A stretch of 62,322 nucleotides of DNA from Sutterella wadsworthensis 2_1_59BFAA (GCF_000297775.1 NZ_JH815515.1:173700-236021), one strand, 5' to 3'. Numbered from the stretch's first letter, positions 50,940 through 59,871 are shown. Program-made: numbers and translations. The notes: generated by a model from the letters alone, not told the origin.

Positions 50940-52970
50940 TTACTTGGCGGCAGCCTGGTCGATGATCGACTGGGCCTTGTCAAGGTAAGCCTGAGCGGTT
51001 TCAGCACGCTGCTTCAGGTACTTCGGAGCGTGGACACCCCAGGAGCCGTCCTTCTCGATTTCCTTCGTGATGTCCTTCGACTTGTCGAGGAGCATCAGGA
51101 CTTCGGTCTTGGCGGTGGCGTCGAGCTTCGTGACTTCAAGAAGCTTCACGATGCGTTCCTGAGCGCCGACGGCAGCCTTGTAGCCGTCCTTGACCGGGGT
51201 CTGCCATTCCATGACGTCGTCATAGGCCTGCTTCTGATCGGAGTACTGGAGACCCTTTTCAAGTTCAGACATGAAGACGGAGTGGCAGCCCTTGTTTTCC
51301 GTAACGGCAACTTCAGCGTTGGCCGTACGGGCGCAGGACCACATAAGGTCGAGGTAGCCGTGGCCTTCCTCGTCCTTGGCAATGCGCCAGCCCTTGGAGT
51401 TGGAGGCGCGGGACTGACCTTCGGCCGGGTTCATCATCTTGGCGGTCGGGTCGACCTTGATGTTGAACACGTGCGAACGGCGGACGGCGTCGAAGCCGGC
51501 CATGTCCGGACGCTGGATGGCCGTGAAGTTTTCACAGGACATCGTGAACGGCATATGGCAGTCGATGCAGTCCATCTTCTTGTGGGTGTCGGTCTGGGCG
51601 ACGACATCAGCCTGTTCCTTATGGCAGTCCTGGCAGGTCTGCTTGATGGCCGGCTTGGTGTAGTAGTCCTTCCAGTCGTTGCTGGTGACTTCATGCGGGT
51701 CGTGGCAGGTAACGCAGCGCATGCCCTTTTCATAATGCTTGGACATCATGAGCTGGGAGCCTTCCGTACCGCAGGACGGGCAGGAGGACTTCGTCTTGAC
51801 GTTGAAGCCGTTTTCGATCTTGCCCTGACCGGCTTCCGTGTTCACGTCTTCCGGGATGAAGTTGGAGCGCTGGTGGCAGCGTTCGCAGTTCGTCTGGAAG
51901 CCGTTGGACTCGGCACCAACAAGGTGGCCGCCGGCGCCGTGGCATTCTTCACAAGCAATACCCTTGGAGATGGTGTGCTTCTGGAGTTCCTTCGGGTTGC
52001 CGAGAGCGGCGAAGAATTCCTTCTTGTCCTTAAAGTCGAACTTGAAGGCGTGGCAGACTTCGCAGTAGGAGGAAGCCGGCTGGAAGAGGAATTCCTTTTC
52101 GTACTTGGAACCGTAGGAGGTCATGCCCCACTGGTGGGAGCCGGACGCACCGAAGTCTTCCATCTTGGTCGGGAAGTCGGGGATCACCTTGGCGATTTCA
52201 GCGCAGCGTTCCGGGGAGAGCCAGGAAGCCCAGCCGCGGGAGAACTGGTTGCCGCCGGCGACGAGCGTACCCGTACCGTCACGGAGAAGGCCGTCGCGGA
52301 TATGGTAGGAACCGCGGACGAGCCAAGCGTCGACGTAGCCGTACTTCGTGCGGGGCGTGCCGACCGTAGCGTAGATGACATCAGGCGTGATGCCGTCAGG
52401 CAGGATCGAAGCGTCGGAGCCGTACAGCTTCTTCTTCAGGTCGTTGTCGACTTCCGGATGTTCGCCCGGGAAGCGGATCGTCTGAGCATGACGGGAGCGC
52501 TTCCACTTCTGGTACTGGACCGCGTGGCATTCGCCGCAACGTTCCGGACCCACAAACTTGTTCGGGTAGTCGAGAATGGACTTGGCAGCGAGACGGTACT
52601 GGGAAGCGGACGGCTTGGCGCCGGCGGCCTTCGTGTACTTCTGGGCATTGCCTTCACCGAGGAATTCGGAACCGCGCGTGGACACCTTGTAGACGCCCTT
52701 GATGCGGTTTTCGGCTGCGTACTTGAAAACGGGGTGGTTTTCGAAGAGGAAGTCGAAGAGTTCCTTTTCCTGAACGATGTAGTCCTGCAGCGTCTTGACG
52801 CCCTTCGTGGCTTCGTCGCCGTCCGGGTTCGCGTAAATCGGCTGCGTGAGCGCGTTCACATTCTTGTTACCGACACCCGGGGCGTCCGCAGCAACAGCCT
52901 GAGCGGCCAGAGCCATGGCGACCGAGCAAAACAGGACGGAAGCCGCTGCTTTTCTGGTAGTGGATTGCAT
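50940..52970 (-). CDS. mccA: Octaheme cytochrome c sulfite reductase MccA
   Basis: A 676-residue periplasmic enzyme that reduces sulfite to sulfide with six electrons. Signal peptide 1-28 (cut after AVAA). Seven CXXCH sites start at Cys145, 303, 340, 362, 419, 446 and 468. An eighth site, Cys546 ... Cys562-His563, is a CX15CH motif, the diagnostic heme 8 of MccA. Further cysteines at 397, 400 (SSCPSCG) and 479 (FTMSCEN) are candidates for the two-Cys Cu(I) site known next to the catalytic heme of Wolinella MccA. TAGGAGATAAAACT precedes the ATG. First gene of the cluster, behind an FNR-type box. Confidence 0.95.
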   Translation of the reverse strand: MQSTTRKAAASVLFCSVAMALAAQAVAADAPGVGNKNVNALTQPIYANPDGDEATKGVKTLQDYIVQEKELFDFLFENHPVFKYAAENRIKGVYKVSTRGSEFLGEGNAQKYTKAAGAKPSASQYRLAAKSILDYPNKFVGPERCGECHAVQYQKWKRSRHAQTIRFPGEHPEVDNDLKKKLYGSDASILPDGITPDVIYATVGTPRTKYGYVDAWLVRGSYHIRDGLLRDGTGTLVAGGNQFSRGWASWLSPERCAEIAKVIPDFPTKMEDFGASGSHQWGMTSYGSKYEKEFLFQPASSYCEVCHAFKFDFKDKKEFFAALGNPKELQKHTISKGIACEECHGAGGHLVGAESNGFQTNCERCHQRSNFIPEDVNTEAGQGKIENGFNVKTKSSCPSCGTEGSQLMMSKHYEKGMRCVTCHDPHEVTSNDWKDYYTKPAIKQTCQDCHKEQADVVAQTDTHKKMDCIDCHMPFTMSCENFTAIQRPDMAGFDAVRRSHVFNIKVDPTAKMMNPAEGQSRASNSKGWRIAKDEEGHGYLDLMWSCARTANAEVAVTENKGCHSVFMSELEKGLQYSDQKQAYDDVMEWQTPVKDGYKAAVGAQERIVKLLEVTKLDATAKTEVLMLLDKSKDITKEIEKDGSWGVHAPKYLKQRAETAQAYLDKAQSIIDQAAAK

Positions 52971-53006
52971 AGTTTTATCTCCTAATGTCTGTCTTCTCCG
53001 TTCCCC

Positions 53007-53098
53007 AGATCGGAAAAGGCATCATCGCGTGAAGAAGAGGCCGTCGTCTTCAGCGCGACGAGCAACATCGATTTTTGGTTGTCTTCCCTTTCCGATCT
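53007..53098 (-). other. Long-range inverted repeat in the mccA leader
   Basis: AGATCGGAAAAGG (53007-53019) and CCCTTTCCGATCT (53086-53098) can form a 12-bp stem closing a loop of about 66 bases in the 5' untranslated region of mccA, ending 36 bp before the start codon. It may control translation or mRNA stability. Confidence 0.5.
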
Positions 53099-53241
53099 GA
53101 GAATCGGGCGGGGATTGTTATCCCTTCCCCGGGAAACGAGGAGAGGCAATGGGGTCAATGCGGTCCCGAAGAACCGCAACGGTATGATGCATCAGTCGAT
53201 TTGCTTAGGTAATTCTGAAAATGCCCTGTTTCGCATCTCAG

Positions 53242-53255
53242 TTGACCTAGATCAA
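53242..53255 (-). promoter_or_regulatory. FNR/CRP-type box of the mcc promoter
   Basis: On the minus strand the site reads TTGATCTAGGTCAA, one base away from the FNR consensus TTGAT-N4-ATCAA. A class II promoter with the site at -41.5 would place a -10 element near CAGAAT (about 53212-53217), giving a leader of roughly 235 bases. Fits anaerobic induction of sulfite respiration. Confidence 0.7.
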
Positions 53256-53977
53256 TCAGGGGCAAGCAAACCCTGACACGGCCACCATAACACCACAAAA
53301 ACAACTGTCCCACAGGCATTTTGAAAAATCAATGGTACTGGGATATCCTTTTCCCGTCCCTTTTCACCCCTCTCTGAGGAACTACCTCTTTGGGAGTATT
53401 CGACGCCAAATCCCTAAGGGTTGGCGAGGTTCCGTTTCACTTATCGGAACGCATGGTTTCGCAAAACGGCGCCTCTACTCGCTAGCCCCTAGTTTTCACT
53501 TAGCCATTTACATTTGCTTGAACCCATCGTTCGATCTTTCCGAACATAGCGAAAGGGGGATATGTCGACCTGCAAAAACCGCCGTTTCGATTGCGATCCT
53601 CTATGACTAAGATCTCTCGATTTATTTTTTCCAATCGCACAAAACGGCTTATCTTAAGGTCCGAACGTCGTGTTCGGATTCATTGAAACAGCGCCCGCGC
53701 ACCTTCTCTTCGCCTGAAAGAGTGCCGTTTTTTCGATTTGGCACGAATTTTCCCGCACTCGGGCGAAGGCTCGAGCCGCTTTGCCGGGGCGCGAATCTTA
53801 AGGTTGTAAAACGCTCCCTGAAGCCCTCCTGAACAGTTGTTCATGGTGATGCATGAAGGCGGCATGCATTCATCAGCATGGCCCTCGATCCGGTCCGACG
53901 AAGGCGGGCATCCCGGTTTCGTTCAGTTTTGCAGAACCGCCGGACACATGCGGAAATGGTTTTTCACGGGCACAAAG
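53256..53977. other. Intergenic region without a recognisable gene
   Basis: About 720 bp between the mcc promoter and the M20 peptidase terminator. It is less GC-rich than the neighbours. A 92-codon plus-strand frame (53332-53610) has no ribosome site, aberrant composition and no family features, so I do not call it. No tRNA or array was seen. Confidence 0.5.
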
Positions 53978-54010
53978 AAAGGACGGAGACCGCGGAGGTG
54001 TCCGTCCTTT
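53978..54010. terminator. Terminator of the M20 peptidase gene
   Basis: AAAGGACGGA (53978-53987) pairs with TCCGTCCTTT (54001-54010); on the minus strand CTTTG follows the stem. Confidence 0.8.
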
Positions 54011-54065
54011 TCATTCAGAAGACAGGCCTGAGGCTCAGACCCTCTTCATGCTGCAGGGGCCTGCC

Positions 54066-55316
54066 TCAGGCGGCGAGGGAGCCCTTTTCGCCCTTGCGGC
54101 CGACCATGGCGAGCGCAGCGAGCAGAGCGAGCTGCGGGCCGAGGTGCATGTCGGTCGAGTCGAAGTATTCCTTGAGGCTGTGTTCGAGGAAGGTCTCGCC
54201 GCCCGTGCCAACGCAGATGGCCGGGATGTTGAGGGACATCGGCTGGTTGGCGTCGGTGGAGCTGCACTTGACGTGGCGGGCTTCGATGCCGAGGGCGTCA
54301 AGGGCGCCGAGGGCGGCCTGGACCGCCGGGCAGTCGGCGGGACGCATGCCGGCGGGACGATTGCCGATCTGGGTCTTCACGAGCTTGAGCTGGTGGGCTT
54401 CGTCGGCCTTGGGCCAGTGGGCGTTTTCAATGCGGACGGCCTCTTCGAAGGCGGCGAGCACCTTGGCTTCGAGCGCTTCGAGGGTCGGCAGGTCGACGCT
54501 GCGCATGTCGACGTCGACTTCGCAGCGCGCAGCGATCGTATTGACGGTCGTGCCGCCCTTGATCGTGCCGATCGTGTAGGTGGTCTTAGGATCCTCAGGC
54601 AGGTCAAGGTCGGCGATCATCGCGCCGGCGCGGCACATCGCGTGGATGGCGGAGGGCACGTGGCCGTAGTCGAGGTAGGAGTGGCCGCCTTCGCCCTCGA
54701 TGGCAAGACGCCAGCGATGAGCGCCCGTGGCGCCGTTCTGAACCGTGAAGACGTCGGCCATGTCGAGGGCCATGAAGCCGTCGATCTTACGGGAGCCGTC
54801 GAAGAGGGCCTTGGCGCCGCGGATGTCGCCGTTGCCTTCCTCGCCGACCGTGCCGACGAAGAGGATGTCACCGTCCGTCTCGATGCCGGCCTTTTCAAGG
54901 GCGCGGAGCACCTGAAGCATGGAACGGAGGCCGGAGGCGTTGTCGCCGATGCCGGGACCGTAGTAGAGATGACCTTCCTTGCGGACCTTGAGGTTCGTAC
55001 CGGCCGGGAAGACCGTGTCAAGGTGGGCGGCGATGGCGAGCACGGGGCCCGAGCCTGTGCCCGGACGACGGCCGACGACGTTGCCGCTAGGATCGATCAC
55101 GACGTCGGTCAGACCGTATTCCTTCAGAAGACGGGCGATTTCCTCGCCGCGGACGCCTTCGGCAAACGTGGGGGATTCAATCTCGGAAATGTGAATCTGC
55201 TCCTCCATCGCGCGGTCCGCTTCATCCACACAGACCTGCAGGGCGGTCTTCACGCGGTCGTCGCCGCACAGGTCGGCAAGGCGGGCCTTCATTGCTTCGG
55301 AAAGCGTCGGTTTCAT
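54066..55316 (-). CDS. M20-family metallopeptidase (peptidase T-like)
   Basis: A 416-residue di-zinc amidohydrolase. Metal ligands and catalytic acids are visible: AAHLDTVFP (His, catalytic Asp), GIGDNASGL (bridging Asp), TVGEEGNGD (catalytic Glu and ligand), ALDMADVF (Asp) and ETFLEHSLKEY (His). The dimerisation 'lid' domain occupies about residues 205-320. No signal peptide, so it acts on peptides or acylated amino acids in the cytoplasm. ATG follows AAGGAGACAGAC. Monocistronic. Confidence 0.9.
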   Translation of the reverse strand: MKPTLSEAMKARLADLCGDDRVKTALQVCVDEADRAMEEQIHISEIESPTFAEGVRGEEIARLLKEYGLTDVVIDPSGNVVGRRPGTGSGPVLAIAAHLDTVFPAGTNLKVRKEGHLYYGPGIGDNASGLRSMLQVLRALEKAGIETDGDILFVGTVGEEGNGDIRGAKALFDGSRKIDGFMALDMADVFTVQNGATGAHRWRLAIEGEGGHSYLDYGHVPSAIHAMCRAGAMIADLDLPEDPKTTYTIGTIKGGTTVNTIAARCEVDVDMRSVDLPTLEALEAKVLAAFEEAVRIENAHWPKADEAHQLKLVKTQIGNRPAGMRPADCPAVQAALGALDALGIEARHVKCSSTDANQPMSLNIPAICVGTGGETFLEHSLKEYFDSTDMHLGPQLALLAALAMVGRKGEKGSLAA

Positions 55317-55456
55317 GTCTGTCTCCTTATGGTTTCAAGTCGGGTTGCGCCCTGCGGGACAATCGTTGGTGGATATCCGCAGGGCGGCAATCCGGAAATT
55401 TTACCCATCCGTACCGAAATTTCGCCATCCTCCCAAACCCTATGGCCAAGCGGGTT

Positions 55457-56020
55457 TTACCCGACAGCCAGCGCCTCCCGCCAGGTCATCTCAAGATCAG
55501 CGAGCCGCAGGCGCGCGTTCGCGGGACTCGTCGAGGGAAGCGCGAGAACGCGAAGGTCGGGCCGCTCCAAGAGCGCCTCCCGCTGCGCATGCCGCCTCCA
55601 GACCACCGCACTCTTTGAGCCGTTGAGAACCACCGTCCCGATCGTCGGATGCGACTTCAGAAGACCCGCCACGTCGTTGGGCGTCATGTTCCGGATGCTG
55701 CTGTCGAGGCTTCCCGCCCGCTCGCACGAGCCGATCGTGTCCCAGAGCGCAACGCCCGACCGCCTGAGTCCTTCGAGCCTCTCCTCATAGTCGGGAGACG
55801 AGAGACGAGCCGTCTCCTCCGGAAACAGCAGCGCCATCAGCGGCCAGAAGCGGTTGGCGGGATGCGCGTAGTACTGTGCTGCGGCGAGCGACGCCGCTCC
55901 CGGCATGCTACCGAGAATCAGGATGAGGGGCGCCTCGCCCACGACGGGCACGAGTCCCGTGAGCACGACGGCGCCCTCCTCGTCCGCTCCCGTCGTCTTT
56001 TCGTTTTTCCTTTCTCTCAT
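55457..56020 (-). CDS. DNA-deoxyinosine glycosylase (UDG superfamily)
   Basis: A 187-residue base-excision repair enzyme. LILILGSMPGAASLAAAQYYAHPANRFWPLM holds motif 1 (GSMPG) and the segment HPANRFW typical of hypoxanthine-DNA glycosylases; VVLNGSKSAVVW and LALPSTSPANAR form the second catalytic/intercalation motif. ATG at 56020 follows GGGGGGAAGG. It removes deaminated adenine (hypoxanthine) from DNA. An alternative is another Mug/UDG subfamily. Confidence 0.85.
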   Translation of the reverse strand: MRERKNEKTTGADEEGAVVLTGLVPVVGEAPLILILGSMPGAASLAAAQYYAHPANRFWPLMALLFPEETARLSSPDYEERLEGLRRSGVALWDTIGSCERAGSLDSSIRNMTPNDVAGLLKSHPTIGTVVLNGSKSAVVWRRHAQREALLERPDLRVLALPSTSPANARLRLADLEMTWREALAVG

Positions 56021-56194
56021 GGACCTTCCCCCCGACAAAAATGTTCTCAGACACAGGCATCGATCCTTATATATAAATGTCGCCCCGTGCCGGATTTGAC
56101 TTTGGACAGCTTCCCTAGGACAACCTCTCTAGTCCGAAAGGAGTGCTTGCAATTTTTTCTGCGGCATGCTCGCTTTTCTTGCCTTTCGATGTGC

Positions 56195-56200
56195 TATTAT
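56195..56200 (+). promoter_or_regulatory. Possible -10 element of the FMN-binding protein gene
   Basis: TATTAT in TGTGCTATTATCG, about 105 bp upstream of ATG 56305, with T-rich sequence at the -35 distance. Weak evidence. Confidence 0.35.
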
Positions 56201-56304
56201 CGCCGCGCCTGCTTCTCCGACGCCCGCTCCACAAACCGATCGGCCGGCCTCGGGAAGACGCACACACGCATTTCAAAACCACTACAAACCGAGGTTTTTA
56301 CATC

Positions 56305-56637
56305 ATGATGAAGAAGCTTATCGTCGTCGCCGCTGCCGCTCTCGTCGCCGCCGGCGCCCAGGCCGCCTCCTACAAGGACGGTTCCTACACGGGCGAAGGC
56401 AAGGGCCGCGAATCCCAGATCCAGGTCCAGGTCGACGTCGCCGGCGGCAAGATCGCCGCTGTCAAGGTTCTCAAGCACGGCGAGACCGACATGATCATCG
56501 CTGCTCCGATCGAAACGATGATTCCGGAAATCGTCGCCAAGAACGGTGTTGAAGGCGTTGAAAGCGTCGGCGGCGCCACGATGTCCTCCGACGGCATCAA
56601 GGCCGCCGTTCAGGACGCCCTCGCCAAGGCCAAGTAA
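56305..56637 (+). CDS. Small secreted FMN-binding domain protein
   Basis: A 110-residue periplasmic protein: signal peptide 1-20 (cut after AQA) and one FMN-binding domain (SYKDGSYTGEGKGRESQIQVQVDVAGGKIAAVKV). VESVGGATMSSDGI has the GGATxSS site at which ApbE attaches FMN covalently to Thr. This is the domain found fused to FAD modules in many fumarate and urocanate reductases. The flavoprotein at 12015 lacks it, so this protein may be its electron carrier, although the genes are 43 kb apart. Two Met codons in tandem; either can start. Confidence 0.88.
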   Translation: MMKKLIVVAAAALVAAGAQAASYKDGSYTGEGKGRESQIQVQVDVAGGKIAAVKVLKHGETDMIIAAPIETMIPEIVAKNGVEGVESVGGATMSSDGIKAAVQDALAKAK

Positions 56638-56695
56638 TCTTCTTCGCCCGAAGCAAGGGTTCTGAAGGAAGCCTCTTCCTTCAATGAAGCCTTAC

Positions 56696-56736
56696 GAGAG
56701 GGAGGTTCGCACTGCGGACCTCCCTCTTTTTTTTAT
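56696..56736 (+). terminator. Terminator of the FMN-binding protein gene
   Basis: AGAGGGAGGT (56697-56706) pairs with ACCTCCCTCT (56718-56727), followed by a long T-run. A smaller GAAGGAAG/TTCCTTC hairpin precedes it. Confidence 0.92.
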
Positions 56737-56941
56737 TTTGCAAACGCCTTCTCCACACGCGAATCGCACGTCCGTGCCCTTCGCGCATCTTTTTTGACGC
56801 CTCCCTGACTATCCGCAGGACCACTAAGGCGTTTGTCGGATCTCTCCGGCCCGATTCCGCGTGACAATGGACCCTACGCCGCTTGAAAAAGACGGCATCG
56901 AACCCGCACAACCCCTGCAGAAAAAAGAAAAGGATTTCATC

Positions 56942-58048
56942 ATGCAGCCGAACTACTCCGTCAGCCTCCCGCACTATTCCGTCGGTCCCGAAGCCTACAG
57001 CCTTGTTGGCGACATCATTCGACCCTACGGCACCCGCGTTGCGGTCGTCGGCGGCGAAACGGCCATGACGAAGGCCAATCCCTCCCTTCTGCCCGCGCTC
57101 GAGGCGGCCGGCCTCACCGTCACGGACGTCCACGTCTACGGTCATGACTCCACGGTCGCCAACGTCGAGGCGATCAAGGCCCGCTCCGGCGTCAGGAATG
57201 CCGACGTGATCCTCGCCGTGGGCGGCGGCCGCTGCTGCGACGCCGTCAAGACTGCGGCTGACATGATGGGCAAGCCCGTCATGACCTGCCCGACCGTCGC
57301 CTCCAACTGCGCGCCGGTCTCCGCCATCGCCGTGCTCTACAAGGAGGACGGCTCTCTGCACGGCTACCACTTCGGCAAGGCCTGCCCCGCCCACTGCTTC
57401 ATCAACACGTCCGTCATCATGGACAGCCCCGAGCCCCTCTTCTGGGCGGGCCTCGGCGACGCGCTCTCCAAGCAGATCGAAGTGCTCTACTGCACGCGCG
57501 GCAAGCACCTCTTCCACACACCGCTCCTCGGCGCCCAGCTCGCATGCGCCTGCCAAGAGCCGCTCCTGCAGTTCGGCCGTCAGGCCCTCGACGACTTCCG
57601 CGCCAAGACCATGTCCGACGCCTTCACCGAATGCGTGCTCGACATCATCGTCTCGACGGGCGTCGTCTCCAACCTCGTGACGCACACCGAGTACTACTAC
57701 AACTCGTCCCTCGCCCACTGCTTCTACAACGCCTCGATGGTCCTTCCGTCCGCCCACGCGCACCTGCACGGTGAAGTCGTCTCCTTCGGCAACCTGGTGC
57801 TCCTCGCCTATGACGGCCAGGACGAACTCCTCGAACGCTTCCTCGACTTCAACACCAGCATCGGCCTGCCCGTCACGCTCGCCCAGATCGGCATCACCAC
57901 CGACGAGCAGCTCATGAAGCTTGTCAGCGCCGCCGAACACATCAAGGAATGGTCCACGGGTCCCGAACCCGCCGTGCGCGAACAGTTCGTCGCCGCCATC
58001 CGCAAGGTCGACACCCTCGGCGCCGCACGCCTTGCCGCCGCGGCCTAA
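56942..58048 (+). CDS. Glycerol dehydrogenase-like, metal-dependent alcohol dehydrogenase
   Basis: A 368-residue NAD-dependent enzyme of the GldA group (COG0371). NAD is bound at VILAVGGGRCCDAVK and TCPTVASNCAPVS. The metal ligands are the Asp of GLGDALSK, the His of SLAHCFYNAS and the His of HAHLHGEVVSFG. ATG at 56942 follows AAAAGGATTTC; the frame above is noncoding. Substrate could be glycerol, a hydroxyketone or another polyol. Ends at a very strong terminator; bioB follows. Confidence 0.85.
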   Translation: MQPNYSVSLPHYSVGPEAYSLVGDIIRPYGTRVAVVGGETAMTKANPSLLPALEAAGLTVTDVHVYGHDSTVANVEAIKARSGVRNADVILAVGGGRCCDAVKTAADMMGKPVMTCPTVASNCAPVSAIAVLYKEDGSLHGYHFGKACPAHCFINTSVIMDSPEPLFWAGLGDALSKQIEVLYCTRGKHLFHTPLLGAQLACACQEPLLQFGRQALDDFRAKTMSDAFTECVLDIIVSTGVVSNLVTHTEYYYNSSLAHCFYNASMVLPSAHAHLHGEVVSFGNLVLLAYDGQDELLERFLDFNTSIGLPVTLAQIGITTDEQLMKLVSAAEHIKEWSTGPEPAVREQFVAAIRKVDTLGAARLAAAA

Positions 58049-58069
58049 TTGCCCTGAAATTCAGACCTG

Positions 58070-58107
58070 AAAGGGACGGCGTCCTGCCCGGACGCCGTCC
58101 CTTTTTT
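58070..58107 (+). terminator. Terminator of the glycerol dehydrogenase-like gene
   Basis: AAAGGGACGGCGTCC (58070-58084) pairs with GGACGCCGTCCCTTT (58090-58104), followed by TTT. Confidence 0.92.
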
Positions 58108-58200
58108 CGCGCCGTCAACAAACGCTTGCAAAGCCGCCGCTCTCCCGAAGGACGTCCTGCGCTACAGTTGTCGCTCGTCCAACCCGACCGGAATGCCGCC

Positions 58201-59154
58201 ATGCTCAGCCTCATCGTCGAGCGCGCCCTTCGAGGAGAAGCCTCTCCGCGCGCCGACCTCGACTTTCTTGAAGACAGCCCCGCCCTCGACGAACTCGTCG
58301 AGGCCGCGCACCTCGTGACGACGAAGTGCGCCTCCCGCGTCTTCAACTTCTGCACGATCGTCAACGCCAAGTCGGGCAGATGCGCCGAAGACTGCCGCTG
58401 GTGTTCGCAATCCTCAAAATGGACCACGAATGCCCCCGTCTTTCCCATCGTGCCCGCAACACGAGGCGAATCCGCCGCCGCGCGGGCCCTCGAACACGGC
58501 ATCCGCAGGCTCTCCTTCGTGACCTCGGGCAGAAAGCTCTCCGCACGGGAGCTGCGTGAAATCCGCCCCGTCGTCGAAGCCGCCGCCTCCACGGGACTTG
58601 AAGTCTGCGCCTCAATGGGCCTTCTCACCGAACCCGAACTCACAGGCCTGCGGGAGGCGGGACTCGTGCGCTACCACTGCAACCTCGAGACGGGCCCCGA
58701 CTTTTTCCCCAAGGTCTGCACCACGCACACCCAGACCGACAAGATCCGCACGCTTGAGGCCGCCCGCCGCGCCGGACTCGAACTCTGCTCGGGCGGACTC
58801 TTCGGCATGGGCGAGACCATGGCGGACCGCATCGACCTCGCCTGCGGGCTGCGCCGCCTCGAGATCCCCTCGATTCCGCTCAACTTCCTCATCCCGATTC
58901 CCGGCACGCCGCTTGCGGACCGTCCTCCCATGACGCACGATGAAGTCGTCCGAACCGTCGCCGTCTTCCGTCTCGTCAATCCGTCCGCATGCCTCAGGTT
59001 CGCGGGCGGCAGGCAGAACCTCGCGCCCGAAACCGCCCGCGCCGCACTGCGCGCAGGCATCAACGGCGCCATCACTGGCGACCTGCTCACAACACCGGGC
59101 AGCTCCGTCGAGGAGGAGCGCCGCCTCGTCCTCGAGGCAGGCTACAGCCTCTAG
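58201..59154 (+). CDS. bioB: Biotin synthase, anaerobe (type II-like) form
   Basis: A 317-residue radical SAM enzyme that inserts sulfur into dethiobiotin. The SAM cluster motif is CAEDCRWCSQSS. Classic BioB has a [2Fe-2S] cluster held by three Cys and an Arg, with the first Cys in RFCMGAAW. Here that segment is LSFVTSGRKLS, without Cys; other diagnostic segments are VCASMGLLTE, YHCNLETGPDFFPKVCTTHTQ and LRFAGGRQNL. This matches the Bacteroides/Blautia-like BioB type reported to use a different auxiliary cluster. ATG 58201 is chosen from the start of homology. No other bio gene is in view. Confidence 0.85.
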   Translation: MLSLIVERALRGEASPRADLDFLEDSPALDELVEAAHLVTTKCASRVFNFCTIVNAKSGRCAEDCRWCSQSSKWTTNAPVFPIVPATRGESAAARALEHGIRRLSFVTSGRKLSARELREIRPVVEAAASTGLEVCASMGLLTEPELTGLREAGLVRYHCNLETGPDFFPKVCTTHTQTDKIRTLEAARRAGLELCSGGLFGMGETMADRIDLACGLRRLEIPSIPLNFLIPIPGTPLADRPPMTHDEVVRTVAVFRLVNPSACLRFAGGRQNLAPETARAALRAGINGAITGDLLTTPGSSVEEERRLVLEAGYSL

Positions 59155-59191
59155 CTTCCGAAACCCGGTTCCCAAAAGAAGCTCTCCATAA

Positions 59192-59223
59192 GGAAAGGGC
59201 GCGGCCTTCGCCGCGCCCTTTCC
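59192..59223. terminator. Terminator of bioB
   Basis: GGAAAGGGCGCGG (59192-59204) pairs with CCGCGCCCTTTCC (59210-59223 region). A second hairpin, AAAGGCG/CGCCTTT, sits at about 59248-59273. Confidence 0.75.
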
Positions 59224-59331
59224 CGAATCCATCCCACAAAAAACACAAAAGGCGCCTCTCTCCTGACGCCTTTCGGTTGCCGCCCGCCACATTCACGCGG
59301 GCCACGGGGCTTCCGCCCCATCTGCTCTTCT

Positions 59332-59481
59332 TTATTTAAGAAGCATGTCGGTGCCGACTTCGCACACGCCGCCGATGCACCAGCCCATTCCGTTGAGCAC
59401 GAGGGCAAGCAGAATGAGGAAGATGATGAAGAGGAATATCTGGGCCCAACCGTTCTTCTTCCTGTCATTGTTCGCACGCAT
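59332..59481 (-). CDS. Small membrane protein, 49 residues
   Basis: ATG at 59481 on the minus strand has the strong site ACGGAGGTTCTC and opens 49 codons to TAA. The product has a basic N-terminus (MRANNDRKKNGWAQ), one long hydrophobic helix (IFLFIIFLILLALVLNGMG) and a short tail with two Cys (WCIGGVCEVGTDM). I do not recognise it. It is probably an inner-membrane single-pass protein. A Fur-like box lies 117 bp upstream, hinting at iron control. Missed by a standard ORF cutoff. Confidence 0.65.
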   Translation of the reverse strand: MRANNDRKKNGWAQIFLFIIFLILLALVLNGMGWCIGGVCEVGTDMLLK

Positions 59482-59597
59482 TGAGAACCTCCGTTTTCAC
59501 AGTCTTTCCCTTGGGTTCGTTTTCATGTTATCGCTCTGTCAAGCATTCGAATATTGGGAATCCTACCCATTGCGGCACAGGCGTCCGCAAGAAAACC

Positions 59598-59616
59598 CGA
59601 TAATTATTATCATTGC
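59598..59616 (-). promoter_or_regulatory. Fur-like box
   Basis: GATAATTATTATCATTGCG matches 14 of the first 16 positions of the 19-bp Fur consensus GATAATGATAATCATTATC. It lies between the 49-residue protein (minus) and the aminotransferase (plus, 256 bp away). The rest of 59482-59862 is AT-rich and shows no gene. Confidence 0.5.
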
Positions 59617-59871
59617 GCAATAGAAAACAAATCAACAAGCGTTCAGCATTTCCGCCTCGTCCCCACACTGCGGACCTTCCGCCCGTTCCACTGAACAAGC
59701 GTTCACAAAATCTCCCTGCGAATCCGTATCAGACGCCCCGCAGCACAAATCCGGAGAACAGTCATAGGCGCGCCGACCGTCATGCATTCGTCATTCGTCC
59801 GCCGTCGTTTCGTCATGAAGCCTCTCGATAATGCCTCTCATCCTTGACTGAACAAACGACCGTTGAAGATC

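Noticed and set aside
48157-52970. Assignment of the cluster as a nitrite reductase (nrf) operon
   Set aside because: The cytochrome has eight hemes with CX15CH and no CXXCK site; NrfA would have five hemes including CXXCK.
51030-52985. Plus-strand frame of 651 codons opposite mccA
   Set aside because: Shadow frame; the eight heme motifs and ribosome site are on the minus strand.
53316-53332. TTGAAAAATCAA as a second FNR box
   Set aside because: The half-sites are two bases too close for FNR or CRP binding.
53332-53610. 92-codon ORF in the region between mccA and the peptidase
   Set aside because: No ribosome site, unusual composition for this genome and no recognisable feature.
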